64,000 nt of DNA, from assembly GCF_004357995.1 (NCBI RefSeq), contig NZ_SMTK01000002.1:682001-746000 (forward strand), given 5' to 3'. The translations under genes and the position numbers were made by a program. Under the pieces are notes generated by a model, which did not search any database, was not told where the DNA came from, and worked only from the letters and a program-made list of their open reading frames with translations. Below, in pieces: positions 33,442 through 41,560 of this stretch. Each line of letters opens with the position of its first letter. Position 1 is the stretch's first letter. Source of the stretch: Arthrobacter crusticola. Its GTDB lineage: Bacteria > Actinomycetota > Actinomycetes > Actinomycetales > Micrococcaceae.

Positions 33442-35046
33442 ATGGAGACGCTCACGTCGAAGGTGGACACCACCTCGCTGGAATTCTTGGAGAACGACGA
33501 GGCGCAGCGCCGCCTGGCCGCAGAACTCCGGAACCGCCTCGCGGAGACCGCCCTGGGCGGACCGCCGCGGTCCCGGGAGCGGCACGTGGCCCGCGGCAAG
33601 CTCCTGCCGCGCGAGCGCATCGACTTCCTGCTCGACGACGGCAGCCCATTCCTCGAGATCGCACCGCTGGCGGCCAACGGCATGTACGACGACGAGTCGC
33701 CGGGCGCCGGCGTCATCGCGGGCATCGGCCTGGTCCACAGCCGGCACGTGCTGGTCATCTCCAATGACGCGACGGTCAAGGGCGGCACCTACTACCCGCT
33801 CACGGTGAAGAAGCACCTGCGGGCCCAGGAGATCGCGCTCGAGAACAACCTGCCCTGCGTCTACCTCGTCGACTCCGGCGGAGCGTACCTGCCGAAGCAG
33901 GACGAGGTGTTCCCCGACCGCGACCACTTCGGCCGCATCTTCTACAACCAAGCCACTATGTCGGCGCGGAAGATCCCCCAGATCGCCGCGGTGATGGGCT
34001 CCTGCACCGCAGGCGGCGCATATGTCCCCGCCATGAGCGATGAGACGGTGATCGTCCGCAACCAGGGCACCATCTTCCTGGGCGGGCCGCCGTTGGTGAA
34101 GGCCGCCATCGGCGAGGTCGTCACGGCGGAGGAACTCGGCGGAGGCGAGCTCCACTCCCGGGTCTCCGGAGTCACCGACCACCTCGCGGAGAACGACCAC
34201 CACGCCCTTGAGATCGTGCGCGACATCATCTCGACGCTTCCGGCCCACCGGCCGGCGGAGGGGACAGTGCCGGTGCAGCGGCCCGCCGTCGACCCCGACG
34301 AGCTTTACGGCGCCGTGCCGGTGGACGTGAACGCCTCCTACGACGTCCGTGAGGTCATCGCCCGCCTCGTCGACGGAAGCCTGTTCCACGAGTTCAAGCG
34401 CGACTACGGCACCACCCTGGTCACCGGCTTCGCCACCCTGCACGGCCACAAGGTCGGGATCGTCGCCAACAATGGAGTGCTCTTCAGCGAGTCGGCGCTC
34501 AAGGGTGCCCACTTCATCGAACTGTGCGACCAGCGCGGCATCCCGCTGATCTTCCTGCAGAACATCTCCGGCTTCATGGTCGGCAGGGACTCCGAGGCCG
34601 GCGGCATCGCCAAGAACGGGGCGAAGATGGTCACCGCGGTGGCTACCTGCCGGGTTCCCAAGCTCACCGTGGTGATCGGGGGCTCCTTCGGGGCGGGCAA
34701 CTATTCGATGTGCGGCCGGGCCTACTCCCCGCGCTTCCTCTGGATGTGGCCGGCGAGCCGCATCTCCGTCATGGGCGGCAACCAGGCTTCCTCGGTGCTC
34801 AGCACCGTCAAGCGGGACCAGCTCGAGGCGCGCGGGGAAGCGTGGAGCGCCGAGGAGGAGGCCGCCTTCACCGCCCCGATCCGGGAGCAGTACGAGGCCC
34901 AGGGAAGCCCCTACTATTCGACCGCCCGACTGTGGGACGACGGCATCATCGACCCCGCCGACACCCGCACCGTGCTCGGACTGGCCCTTGACGTGTGCGC
35001 CAACACCCCGCTGCCGGAGACCTCCTTCGGCCTGTTCCGGATGTGA
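33442..35046 (+). CDS. accD1: acyl-CoA carboxylase beta subunit (methylcrotonyl-CoA type)
   Basis: Carboxyltransferase subunit of 534 residues. Both crotonase-fold halves are complete: N-terminal with [21 protein letters not shown] and [22 protein letters not shown]-terminal with [26 protein letters not shown] and [25 protein letters not shown]. The FMVG and [10 protein letters not shown] segments fit the methylcrotonyl-CoA carboxylase branch (leucine breakdown) better than propionyl-CoA carboxylases. An in-frame TTG at 33427 exists, but GAGGGAAG selects the ATG at 33442. First gene of the operon, followed after 11 bases by the biotin subunit. Confidence 0.88.
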   Translation: METLTSKVDTTSLEFLENDEAQRRLAAELRNRLAETALGGPPRSRERHVARGKLLPRERIDFLLDDGSPFLEIAPLAANGMYDDESPGAGVIAGIGLVHSRHVLVISNDATVKGGTYYPLTVKKHLRAQEIALENNLPCVYLVDSGGAYLPKQDEVFPDRDHFGRIFYNQATMSARKIPQIAAVMGSCTAGGAYVPAMSDETVIVRNQGTIFLGGPPLVKAAIGEVVTAEELGGGELHSRVSGVTDHLAENDHHALEIVRDIISTLPAHRPAEGTVPVQRPAVDPDELYGAVPVDVNASYDVREVIARLVDGSLFHEFKRDYGTTLVTGFATLHGHKVGIVANNGVLFSESALKGAHFIELCDQRGIPLIFLQNISGFMVGRDSEAGGIAKNGAKMVTAVATCRVPKLTVVIGGSFGAGNYSMCGRAYSPRFLWMWPASRISVMGGNQASSVLSTVKRDQLEARGEAWSAEEEAAFTAPIREQYEAQGSPYYSTARLWDDGIIDPADTRTVLGLALDVCANTPLPETSFGLFRM

Positions 35047-35057
35047 GAGAACTGCCC

Positions 35058-37223
35058 ATGACTGCTCCCCACCGGCCGCCGTTTTCGACAGTCCTTGTCG
35101 CAAACCGCGGCGAGATCGCCTGCCGGGTCATCCGCACCCTGCGCTCCCTGGGCATCCGCTCCGTCGCCGTCTACAGCGACGCCGACGCCGGGGCCCGCCA
35201 CGTCCGGGAGGCCGACACCGCCGTGCGCATCGGCCCCGCCTCCGCCGCCGAGAGCTACCTCAACGCCGAGGCGCTCCTCGCCGCCTGCCTGCGGACCGGA
35301 GCCGAAGCGGTCCACCCGGGCTACGGGTTCCTCAGCGAGAACGCCGGGTTCGCCCGGGCCCTCGCCGAGGCGGGCATCGTCTTCATCGGCCCCGACGTGC
35401 ACGCCCTGAACGTCATGGGCGACAAGATTCGTTCGAAGAACCATGTGGCAGGCCATGGCGTGCCCGTCGTGCCAGGGCTCGCCGAGCCGGGCCTGACCGA
35501 CGAGCAGCTCATCGAGGCCGCCGGAAGCATCGGATACCCGCTGCTTATCAAGCCTTCGGCCGGTGGCGGCGGAAAAGGCATGCACGCCGTGTACGAGCCG
35601 GAGGAGTTGCCTGCGGTCCTGCTGACCGCCCGGCGCGTTGCCGCCTCCGCGTTCGGCGACGACACTCTGTTCCTCGAACGGCTCATCCCCACGCCGCGCC
35701 ACATCGAGGTGCAGGTGCTCGCTGATCGGCACGGGAACGTCGTCCACCTGGGGGAGCGCGAGTGCTCCCTGCAACGCCGACACCAGAAGGTCATCGAGGA
35801 GGCGCCGTCGGCCCTGCTTACCGAGGCGACCCGTGCCCGCATCGGCGAGGCCGCCTGCAACGCCGCGCGCAGCGTGAACTACACCGGGGCGGGAACGGTC
35901 GAGTTCCTCGTTTCGGATGCGTCGCCGGACGAGTTCTTCTTCATGGAGATGAACACCCGCCTGCAGGTGGAACACCCGGTGACCGAACTCGTCACCGGCG
36001 TCGACCTGGTGGAGTGGCAGGTGCGCGTCGCCGGCGGGGAGGCGCTCGCCTTTGGGCAGGACGACGTCGTCCTCAGCGGCCATGCCGTCGAGGCGCGGGT
36101 CTACGCGGAGAACCCGGAGGCAGGCTTCCTTCCCTCCTCGGGCACGGTGCTGCGCCTCGAGGAGCCGGCGGGCGAGGGGATCCGGGTGGACAGCTCGCTC
36201 CTGCCCGGGCTCGCCATTCCGGCCGCCTACGACCCGATGCTCTCCAAGGTCATCGCGTGGGGTGACGACCGGGCCGAGGCCCTCGACCGGCTCGATACCG
36301 CGCTCGCATCCTCAGTGGTGCTGGGCATCGACACCAACACCGAGTACCTGCGCCTGCTCATCGGCGACGAGGACGTCCGGGCCGCGCGGCTCGACACCAC
36401 GCTGATCGAGCGGAAGCTGCCGGGGCTTGCCTTCCGGACCGTCACCGACGCCGAACTCGCCGTCCTCGCCGTCGGGATGCTCACGTCCGATGCGCAGGGC
36501 GGCGGTGGCACTCCCGCCGCAGCGGCGGAGCTGCCGCCCTGGCAGCGCCGCGACGGCTTCCGGCTGGGCCTGCCCCGGCCGCGCCGGCTGAGCCTCGAGG
36601 TGGGCCCCGACGACGTCCGTGAAGTCTCGATTCTGCCTGCCGGGTCCGCGGGGCCGGACGGGACGTTCGCGGTCGCCGTCGATGGCGGGCCGACCCGGAC
36701 CGTCCGGCTCGATCCGGCAGGCGGCGCCGTGGTGGACGGCGTGCGCACCGGTGCGGCGATGGTGCACGCCGACGGAGTGTCCTGGCTGGGGGAGGGCGGC
36801 TGGTCGGTCTCGGTGCGCCGGCTCAGCCGCAGCGCCCGCCTGCAGGCCCAGCTCGCGCTGGTGGCCCGTGCTGCCGGAACCGCCGATCCGCTGGTGCGCA
36901 GCCCCATGCCGGGCACCGTCGTCTCGGTGTCTGTTCAGGACGGTGAGGTCGTCGAGGAGGGCCAGGTGCTCCTGGCCGTGGAGGCGATGAAGATGGAGCA
37001 CCAGCTCCGGGCCGCCGTCGCCGGAACCGTCCACCTCACCCTGAAACCGGGGGACCTGGTGCGGGCAGATCAGGTGGTCGCGAGCATCCACGTCGAGGAG
37101 GCCGGCCCGGCGGGGGAAGCCACCGGGCAGGAAGCGGCCGATCAGGAAACTGCAGATCAGCAAACATCAGCGCAGGAACCAGCAGCGCAGGAACCAACAG
37201 CGAAGGAAGTATCAGCACGATGA
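35058..37223 (+). CDS. accA1: acyl-CoA carboxylase alpha subunit (biotin carboxylase-BCCP)
   Basis: Biotin-dependent subunit of 721 residues. Biotin carboxylase domain (about 10-455) with STVLVANRGEIACRVIRTLR, HPGYGFLSENAGFA, KPSAGGGGKGMH (ATP-grasp) and EMNTRLQVEHPVTE; a BT-like middle region; BCCP domain with biotinyl Lys645 in EAMKMEHQL. After the BCCP domain, which should end near residue 682 (VASIHVEE), there is an unusual tail of about 38 residues of Gln/Glu/Ala/Thr, made by 15-bp repeats. The frame opens at 34995 but the ATG at 35058 begins the conserved part. The stop overlaps the next start (ATGA). Confidence 0.9.
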   Translation: MTAPHRPPFSTVLVANRGEIACRVIRTLRSLGIRSVAVYSDADAGARHVREADTAVRIGPASAAESYLNAEALLAACLRTGAEAVHPGYGFLSENAGFARALAEAGIVFIGPDVHALNVMGDKIRSKNHVAGHGVPVVPGLAEPGLTDEQLIEAAGSIGYPLLIKPSAGGGGKGMHAVYEPEELPAVLLTARRVAASAFGDDTLFLERLIPTPRHIEVQVLADRHGNVVHLGERECSLQRRHQKVIEEAPSALLTEATRARIGEAACNAARSVNYTGAGTVEFLVSDASPDEFFFMEMNTRLQVEHPVTELVTGVDLVEWQVRVAGGEALAFGQDDVVLSGHAVEARVYAENPEAGFLPSSGTVLRLEEPAGEGIRVDSSLLPGLAIPAAYDPMLSKVIAWGDDRAEALDRLDTALASSVVLGIDTNTEYLRLLIGDEDVRAARLDTTLIERKLPGLAFRTVTDAELAVLAVGMLTSDAQGGGGTPAAAAELPPWQRRDGFRLGLPRPRRLSLEVGPDDVREVSILPAGSAGPDGTFAVAVDGGPTRTVRLDPAGGAVVDGVRTGAAMVHADGVSWLGEGGWSVSVRRLSRSARLQAQLALVARAAGTADPLVRSPMPGTVVSVSVQDGEVVEEGQVLLAVEAMKMEHQLRAAVAGTVHLTLKPGDLVRADQVVASIHVEEAGPAGEATGQEAADQETADQQTSAQEPAAQEPTAKEVSAR
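37170..37214 (+). repeat. 15-bp repeat units in carboxylase tail
   Basis: GCGCAGGAACCAGCA (37170-37184), GCGCAGGAACCAACA (37185-37199) and the diverged GCGAAGGAAGTATCA (37200-37214) are in frame and encode AQEPA, AQEPT and AKEVS. The DNA is richer in A than its surroundings. Confidence 0.8.
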
Positions 37224-38392
37224 ACTTTGAACTGTCTGAGGAATACCAGGACCTCGTCGACACAGTGCGCGAATTCGCCGACGAGGTTGTCGCGCCGGTT
37301 TCCGCCAAGCACGACGAGGAGCACAGCTTCCCCTACGACGTGGTGAAGCAGATGGCGGACATGGGCCTGTTCGGCCTGCCGTTCCCGGAGGAATACGGCG
37401 GAATGGGCGGCGACTACTTCGCGCTCTGCCTCGCGCTCGAACAGCTCGCCCGGGTCGACCAGTCGGTGGCCATCACCCTCGAGGCCGGTGTCTCCCTCGG
37501 CGCCATGCCGATTTACCGGTTCGGCACCGAGGAACAAAAGCAGACCTGGCTGCCGTCCCTGGCCTCCGGCAAGGCCCTCGGCGGCTTTGGCCTGACCGAA
37601 TCCGAGGCCGGTTCCGACGCCTCGGGCACCCGCACCACCGCCCGGCTCGAGGACGGCCCGAACGGCCGCGAGTGGGTCATCAACGGCACCAAGGAGTTCA
37701 TCACCAACTCCGGCACCGACATCACGAGCCTCGTCACGGTCACCGCGGTGACCGGCACCTCCGAGGGCCCCAACGGGACGGTGAAGAAGGAGATCTCGAC
37801 GATCCTCGTTCCCTCGGACACCCCCGGTTTCACCGCCGAGAAGGCCTACAACAAGGTCGGCTGGAACGCCTCCGACACCCACCCGCTGACCCTGCGCGAT
37901 GTCCGCGTGCCCGAGGCGAACCTGCTGGGTACCCGCGGCCGCGGGTACGCGAACTTCCTGCAGATCCTCGACGAGGGCCGGATCGCCATCGCCGCGCTCG
38001 CCACCGGGGCGGCGCAGGGCTGTGTCGAGCAGTCGCTGCGGTACGCCAAGGAACGCCAGGCCTTCGGCACCAATATCGGCTCCTACCAGTCGATCCAGTT
38101 CAAGATCGCCCGCATGCAGGCCCGGGCGCACACTGCGCGCCTCGCCTACTACGACGCCGCGTCGCGCATGCTCGCCGGGAAGCCGTTCAAGACGCAGGCC
38201 TCCATCGCCAAGCTGGTCGCCGGCGAGGCCGCAATGGATAACGCAAGGGACGCAACCCAGATCTTCGGCGGGTACGGTTTCATCAACGAGTTCACCGTCT
38301 CCCGGCACTACCGGGATTCGAAGATCCTCGAAATCGGCGAGGGCACGACCGAGGTGCAGCTCATGCTGATCGCGCGCGAGTTGGGCCTGTAA
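37220..38392 (+). CDS. acyl-CoA dehydrogenase (FadE19/isovaleryl-CoA-like)
   Basis: FAD acyl-CoA dehydrogenase of 390 residues. N-terminal helical domain MNFELSEEYQDLVDTVREFADEVVAP, flavin motif GGFGLTESEAGSDASGTRT (about 115-133), WVINGTKEFITNSG, and C-terminal QIFGGYGFINEFTVSRHYRDSKILEIGEGTTEVQ, where the Glu of GEGT is the expected base. In this operon it would oxidise isovaleryl-CoA or another short branched acyl-CoA; the M. tuberculosis counterpart in the same neighbourhood is FadE19. Translationally coupled to the carboxylase by an ATGA overlap. Confidence 0.88.
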   Translation: MNFELSEEYQDLVDTVREFADEVVAPVSAKHDEEHSFPYDVVKQMADMGLFGLPFPEEYGGMGGDYFALCLALEQLARVDQSVAITLEAGVSLGAMPIYRFGTEEQKQTWLPSLASGKALGGFGLTESEAGSDASGTRTTARLEDGPNGREWVINGTKEFITNSGTDITSLVTVTAVTGTSEGPNGTVKKEISTILVPSDTPGFTAEKAYNKVGWNASDTHPLTLRDVRVPEANLLGTRGRGYANFLQILDEGRIAIAALATGAAQGCVEQSLRYAKERQAFGTNIGSYQSIQFKIARMQARAHTARLAYYDAASRMLAGKPFKTQASIAKLVAGEAAMDNARDATQIFGGYGFINEFTVSRHYRDSKILEIGEGTTEVQLMLIARELGL

Positions 38393-38422
38393 CCTGCCAG
38401 CAATGGAGTTGAAGGAGAAGCA

Positions 38423-39205
38423 GTGATCGACAAAGTTGTGGCAAGCGCGGCGGAGGCCGTCGCCGACATCCAGGACGGGGCGAGCCTCGCCGTGGGCGGG
38501 TTCGGCCTGTGCGGGATTCCCTCCGTCCTGATCGACGCCCTGCACGCGCAGGGCACCGGGAACCTTGAAACCATCAGCAACAACTGCGGGGTGGACGAGT
38601 GGGGGCTCGGCGTCCTGTTGATGGACCACCGGATCCGCCGCACCATCAGCTCCTACGTGGGTGAGAACAAGGAGTTCGCCCGCCAGTACCTTTCGGGCGA
38701 ACTGGAGGTCGAGCTGACCCCGCAGGGCACCCTCGCCGAGAAGCTGCGGGCCGGCGGCGCGGGAATCCCGGCGTTCTACACCACCGCCGGAGTGGGCACC
38801 CTTGTGAGCGAGGGCGGGCTGCCGCAGAAGTACGACGCCGACGGGAACGTTCTCGTCTCCTCCAAACCCAAGGAGGTCCGGACCTTCGACGGCGTCGATT
38901 ACGTGCTCGAGGAATCGGTGCGCCCCGACTTCGCCCTGGTCCACGCCTGGAAGGGCGACCGCCACGGCAACCTGGTCTTCCACGCGACGGCCGCGAACTT
39001 CAATCCACTGGCCGCCCAGGCCGGGCGGATCACCATCGCGGAGGTTGAGGAACTTGTGGAGCCGGGGGAGCTCGATCCCGAACACATCCATCTCCCCGGA
39101 ATCTTCGTGCAGCGGGTAGTGCATGCGCCCGACGTCGAAAAGCGGATCGAGAAGCGAACCGTCTCGCTGTCGGCCACCGAACCATCACCAGCCAAGGAGG
39201 CCTGA
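38423..39205 (+). CDS. scoA: 3-oxoacid CoA-transferase subunit A
   Basis: CoA-transferase subunit A of 260 residues. Family I pattern: GASLAVGGFGLCGIPSVLIDAL near residue 20, the oxyanion/CoA-binding NNCGVDEWGLGVLL near 53, GTLAEKLRAGGAGIPAFYTTAGVGT and EEL-V-x-GELDPEHIHLPGIFV near the end. With subunit B it moves CoA from succinyl-CoA to acetoacetate; in the matching M. tuberculosis cluster the ScoAB pair has been proposed to activate itaconate. GAAGGAGAAGC precedes the GTG at 38423. Confidence 0.92.
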   Translation: MIDKVVASAAEAVADIQDGASLAVGGFGLCGIPSVLIDALHAQGTGNLETISNNCGVDEWGLGVLLMDHRIRRTISSYVGENKEFARQYLSGELEVELTPQGTLAEKLRAGGAGIPAFYTTAGVGTLVSEGGLPQKYDADGNVLVSSKPKEVRTFDGVDYVLEESVRPDFALVHAWKGDRHGNLVFHATAANFNPLAAQAGRITIAEVEELVEPGELDPEHIHLPGIFVQRVVHAPDVEKRIEKRTVSLSATEPSPAKEA

Positions 39206-39208
39206 GAC

Positions 39209-39862
39209 GTGGCATTGACTCGGAATGAACTCGCGGCCCGGGTGGCTCGAGAGCTCGAAAACGGCCAGTACGTCAACCTCGGCATCGGGATGCCGACCCT
39301 GATACCGAACTACATCCCGGAGTCCGTCGAGGTGGTGCTCCACTCCGAGAACGGCATCCTCGGGGTGGGACCGTATCCGACGGAAGAGCAGCTGGACCCC
39401 GACCTGATCAACGCCGGCAAGGAGACCGTGACTGTCAATGCCGGTGCGTCGTTCTTCGATTCGGCCGCGTCCTTCGGCATGGTCCGCGGCGGCCACGTCG
39501 ACCTCGCCGTGCTTGGTGCGATGGAGGTCGCGGCCAACGGCGACCTGGCGAACTGGGTCATCCCGGGCAAGATGGTCAAGGGGATGGGCGGAGCCATGGA
39601 CCTCGTGTTCGGCGCCAAGCGGCTGATCGTGATGATGGAGCATGTCGACCGTGCCGGGAACCCCAAGATCGTTGAGCGGTGCTCGCTGCCGCTGACGGGC
39701 AAGGGCTGCGTCGACCGCATCATCACCGACCTCGCGGTGATTGACGTCGATGCCACGCGCGGGGGCGGAACGCTCGTACTGCGCGAAACTGCACCGGGTG
39801 TGAGCGTCGAGGAAGTACTCGCTCGAACCGGCGCTCCGCTTGAGGTCCGCATCGATGGGTGA
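39209..39862 (+). CDS. scoB: 3-oxoacid CoA-transferase subunit B
   Basis: CoA-transferase subunit B of 217 residues with the catalytic Glu in [11 protein letters not shown] (about residue 49), [15 protein letters not shown] before it and [40 protein letters not shown] in the middle, all typical of ScoB/AtoA. The GTG at 39209 follows the scoA stop by 3 bases and the gene end overlaps the next start by eight bases, so A, B and the MaoC gene are tightly coupled. Confidence 0.93.
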   Translation: MALTRNELAARVARELENGQYVNLGIGMPTLIPNYIPESVEVVLHSENGILGVGPYPTEEQLDPDLINAGKETVTVNAGASFFDSAASFGMVRGGHVDLAVLGAMEVAANGDLANWVIPGKMVKGMGGAMDLVFGAKRLIVMMEHVDRAGNPKIVERCSLPLTGKGCVDRIITDLAVIDVDATRGGGTLVLRETAPGVSVEEVLARTGAPLEVRIDG

Positions 39863-40487
39863 GACGCAGGAGCCGGCGCCGGGCGGGGTGATCGTGCAGC
39901 GCGGGCTGTACTTCGATGAGCTGAAGATTGGGGTGAGGTACGCCCACCGTCCGGGCCGTACCCTGACCGAGGCCGACAATGTGCTCTTCACGACCCTCAC
40001 CATGAACACGCAGGGCCTTCACCTCGATGCGGCCTGGTCCCATAGCCAGCCCTTCGGTCAGCGGCTCGTCAACTCGATGCTCACGCTGGCGACGCTCGTG
40101 GGCCAGTCGGTCACCCAGCTGACCCAGGGCACCATCGTGGCGCAGCTCGGTCTGACGGACATCCGGTTTCCCCATCCGCTCTTCCATGGCGACACCCTGT
40201 ACACCGAGACGGAGATCACCGGGGTGCGGGAGTCGTCCTCCCGTCCCGGACAGGGCATCGTCACCATGGTGCACACCGGCCGGAACCAGGACGGCGTCGT
40301 CGTCGCTTCCGCGGAGCGTTCAGTGCTGATGTGGTCGAAGGCGGGGCATGAGGCGGCAGGATCTGAGCCGGCAGGATCTGAGCCGGCGGGGTCTAAGCCG
40401 GCAGGATCTGAGCCGGCAGGATCTGAGCCGGCAGGATCTGAGCCGGCGGGGTCTAAGCCGGCAGGACGCGGGGCGGCGGGCTCGTGA
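39855..40487 (+). CDS. MaoC-like (R)-specific enoyl-CoA hydratase with repeat tail
   Basis: Protein of 210 residues. The first about 160 residues form a hot-dog fold of the MaoC type ([68 protein letters not shown]), with the D/H hydratase region around GLHLDAAW. By context it matches Rv2499c of M. tuberculosis, reported to hydrate itaconyl-CoA/methylglutaconyl-CoA. The C-terminal about 45 residues are seven [10 protein letters not shown] pentads from a 15-bp repeat. The ATG at 39855 overlaps the scoB stop; the end overlaps the lyase start (GTGA). Confidence 0.82.
   Translation: MGETQEPAPGGVIVQRGLYFDELKIGVRYAHRPGRTLTEADNVLFTTLTMNTQGLHLDAAWSHSQPFGQRLVNSMLTLATLVGQSVTQLTQGTIVAQLGLTDIRFPHPLFHGDTLYTETEITGVRESSSRPGQGIVTMVHTGRNQDGVVVASAERSVLMWSKAGHEAAGSEPAGSEPAGSKPAGSEPAGSEPAGSEPAGSKPAGRGAAGS
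40356..40460 (+). repeat. seven 15-bp tandem repeats
   Basis: Seven units of 15 bp, in frame with the MaoC gene. Units 1, 2, 4, 5 and 6 read GCAGGATCTGAGCCG (AGSEP); units 3 and 7 read GCGGGGTCTAAGCCG (AGSKP). An eighth partial unit follows at 40461. Confidence 0.95.
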
Positions 40488-41305
40488 GCGGCTTCACGAT
40501 GGGTCCGTCGCTGCTGTTCTGTCCGGCGGACCGGCCGGAGCGGTACCGGAAGGCCGCCGAACGGGCCGACGCCGTCATCCTCGACCTTGAGGACGCCGTC
40601 GCACCGGAGAACAAGGAGGCGGCACGGGAGGCGCTCGTGGACAGCGCACTGGATCCGGAGCGCACCATCGTGCGGATCAATCCGGTGCCTACCGGCGACT
40701 TCCTGCGCGACTGCGCGGCGCTGCGCCGGACCTCCTACCGCACCGTGATGCTGGCCAAGGCTGGATCAGGTGGTGACCTCCGCGACGTCGGCCTGCACCT
40801 GCCGTCCTACGACGTGATCGCCCTGTGCGAGACGGCCGCGGGGATCCTCAAGGCACCGCACATCGCAATCCAGCCCAATGTCACCGCGTTGATGTGGGGC
40901 GCCGAGGATCTTGTCGCCTCGCTCGGGGGCACCTCGAGCCGCGGAAAGGACGGTGCCTATCGCGGGGTGGCCGCCCACGCCCGCTCGCAGGTCCTCCTCG
41001 CCGCAGGGGCTGCGGGCATTCCCGCCATCGACTCCGTCTACTTGGACATCCCCGATCTTGACGGGCTCGCGGCCGAGGCAGAGGATGCGGCGGCATCCGG
41101 GTTCTTCGCGAAGGCCTGCATTCATCCCAGCCAGGCCGAGCCGGTGCGCAGGGCCTACGCGCCGAGTGATGAGGAAGTCGAACGCGCCCGTGACCTGCTG
41201 CGTGAGGCCGCCGGCCGGGGCGGAGTGTTCCAGTACCAGGGGCGCATGATCGACGGTCCTATCCTGAGGCACGCCGAGCAGATACTCTCCCGGGTCCGCG
41301 ACTGA
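40484..41305 (+). CDS. CitE-like beta-hydroxyacyl-CoA lyase
   Basis: HpcH/HpaI aldolase/citrate-lyase-beta family enzyme of 273 residues (TIM barrel, Mg-dependent). GPSLLFCPADRPERYRKAAERADAVILDLEDAVAPENKEAAREAL (7-51), VRINP, ALCETAAGILKAPHIA and ACIHPSQAEPVRRAYAPS are family marks, including the metal-binding Glu and Asp. It has no CitF/CitD partners, so it is not citrate lyase. The corresponding M. tuberculosis Rv2498c splits (R)-HMG-CoA and (S)-citramalyl-CoA, which would close leucine and itaconate degradation here. GTG at 40484 overlaps the preceding stop; ATG at 40499 is an alternative. Confidence 0.88.
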   Translation: MSGFTMGPSLLFCPADRPERYRKAAERADAVILDLEDAVAPENKEAAREALVDSALDPERTIVRINPVPTGDFLRDCAALRRTSYRTVMLAKAGSGGDLRDVGLHLPSYDVIALCETAAGILKAPHIAIQPNVTALMWGAEDLVASLGGTSSRGKDGAYRGVAAHARSQVLLAAGAAGIPAIDSVYLDIPDLDGLAAEAEDAAASGFFAKACIHPSQAEPVRRAYAPSDEEVERARDLLREAAGRGGVFQYQGRMIDGPILRHAEQILSRVRD

Positions 41306-41358
41306 CGAAAAGGCAGAAGGGTCCACGCCGTTCGCGCGTATGGAGATGGGCGCCATGC

Positions 41359-41560
41359 GGGGATCCCGCTGCTCAGGGCATGAGCGCTTCCCCGTCTGAT
41401 CTGCGTGCTTCCGGGGCCTTCCGGGGCCTTTCGGCGGGGGAGCGGCTCGGGTCAGAGCGGGGATCACACCGTTGAGGGCATGCGCGCTTCCCCGTCTGAT
41501 CTGCGTGCTTCCGCATCCTTCCGGGGCCTTCCGGTCCTTCCAGCCGGGGAGCGGCCATGT
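41359..41560. repeat. 100-bp tandem duplication
   Basis: The segment GGGGATC...AGGGCATG(A/C)GCGCTTCCCCGTCTG...GTGCTTCC occurs at about 41359-41458 and again at 41459-41560 with a period of exactly 100 bp. The stretch from 41381 to 41412 is almost identical in the second copy (41481-41512). GCGG plus a partial copy flanks on both sides. No gene is seen in the 254-bp gap. Confidence 0.8.

Noticed and set aside
37157-39124. Minus-strand open frame of 655 codons over the dehydrogenase and scoA genes
   Set aside because: Both plus-strand genes are complete with motifs; the frame has no ribosome site and no recognisable domain.
40356-40460. CRISPR-like array
   Set aside because: Units of 15 bp follow each other without spacers and are in frame with a coding gene.
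41400-41560. Insertion sequence ends beside the HNH gene
   Set aside because: The repeats are direct, not inverted, and no transposase or target duplication is seen.
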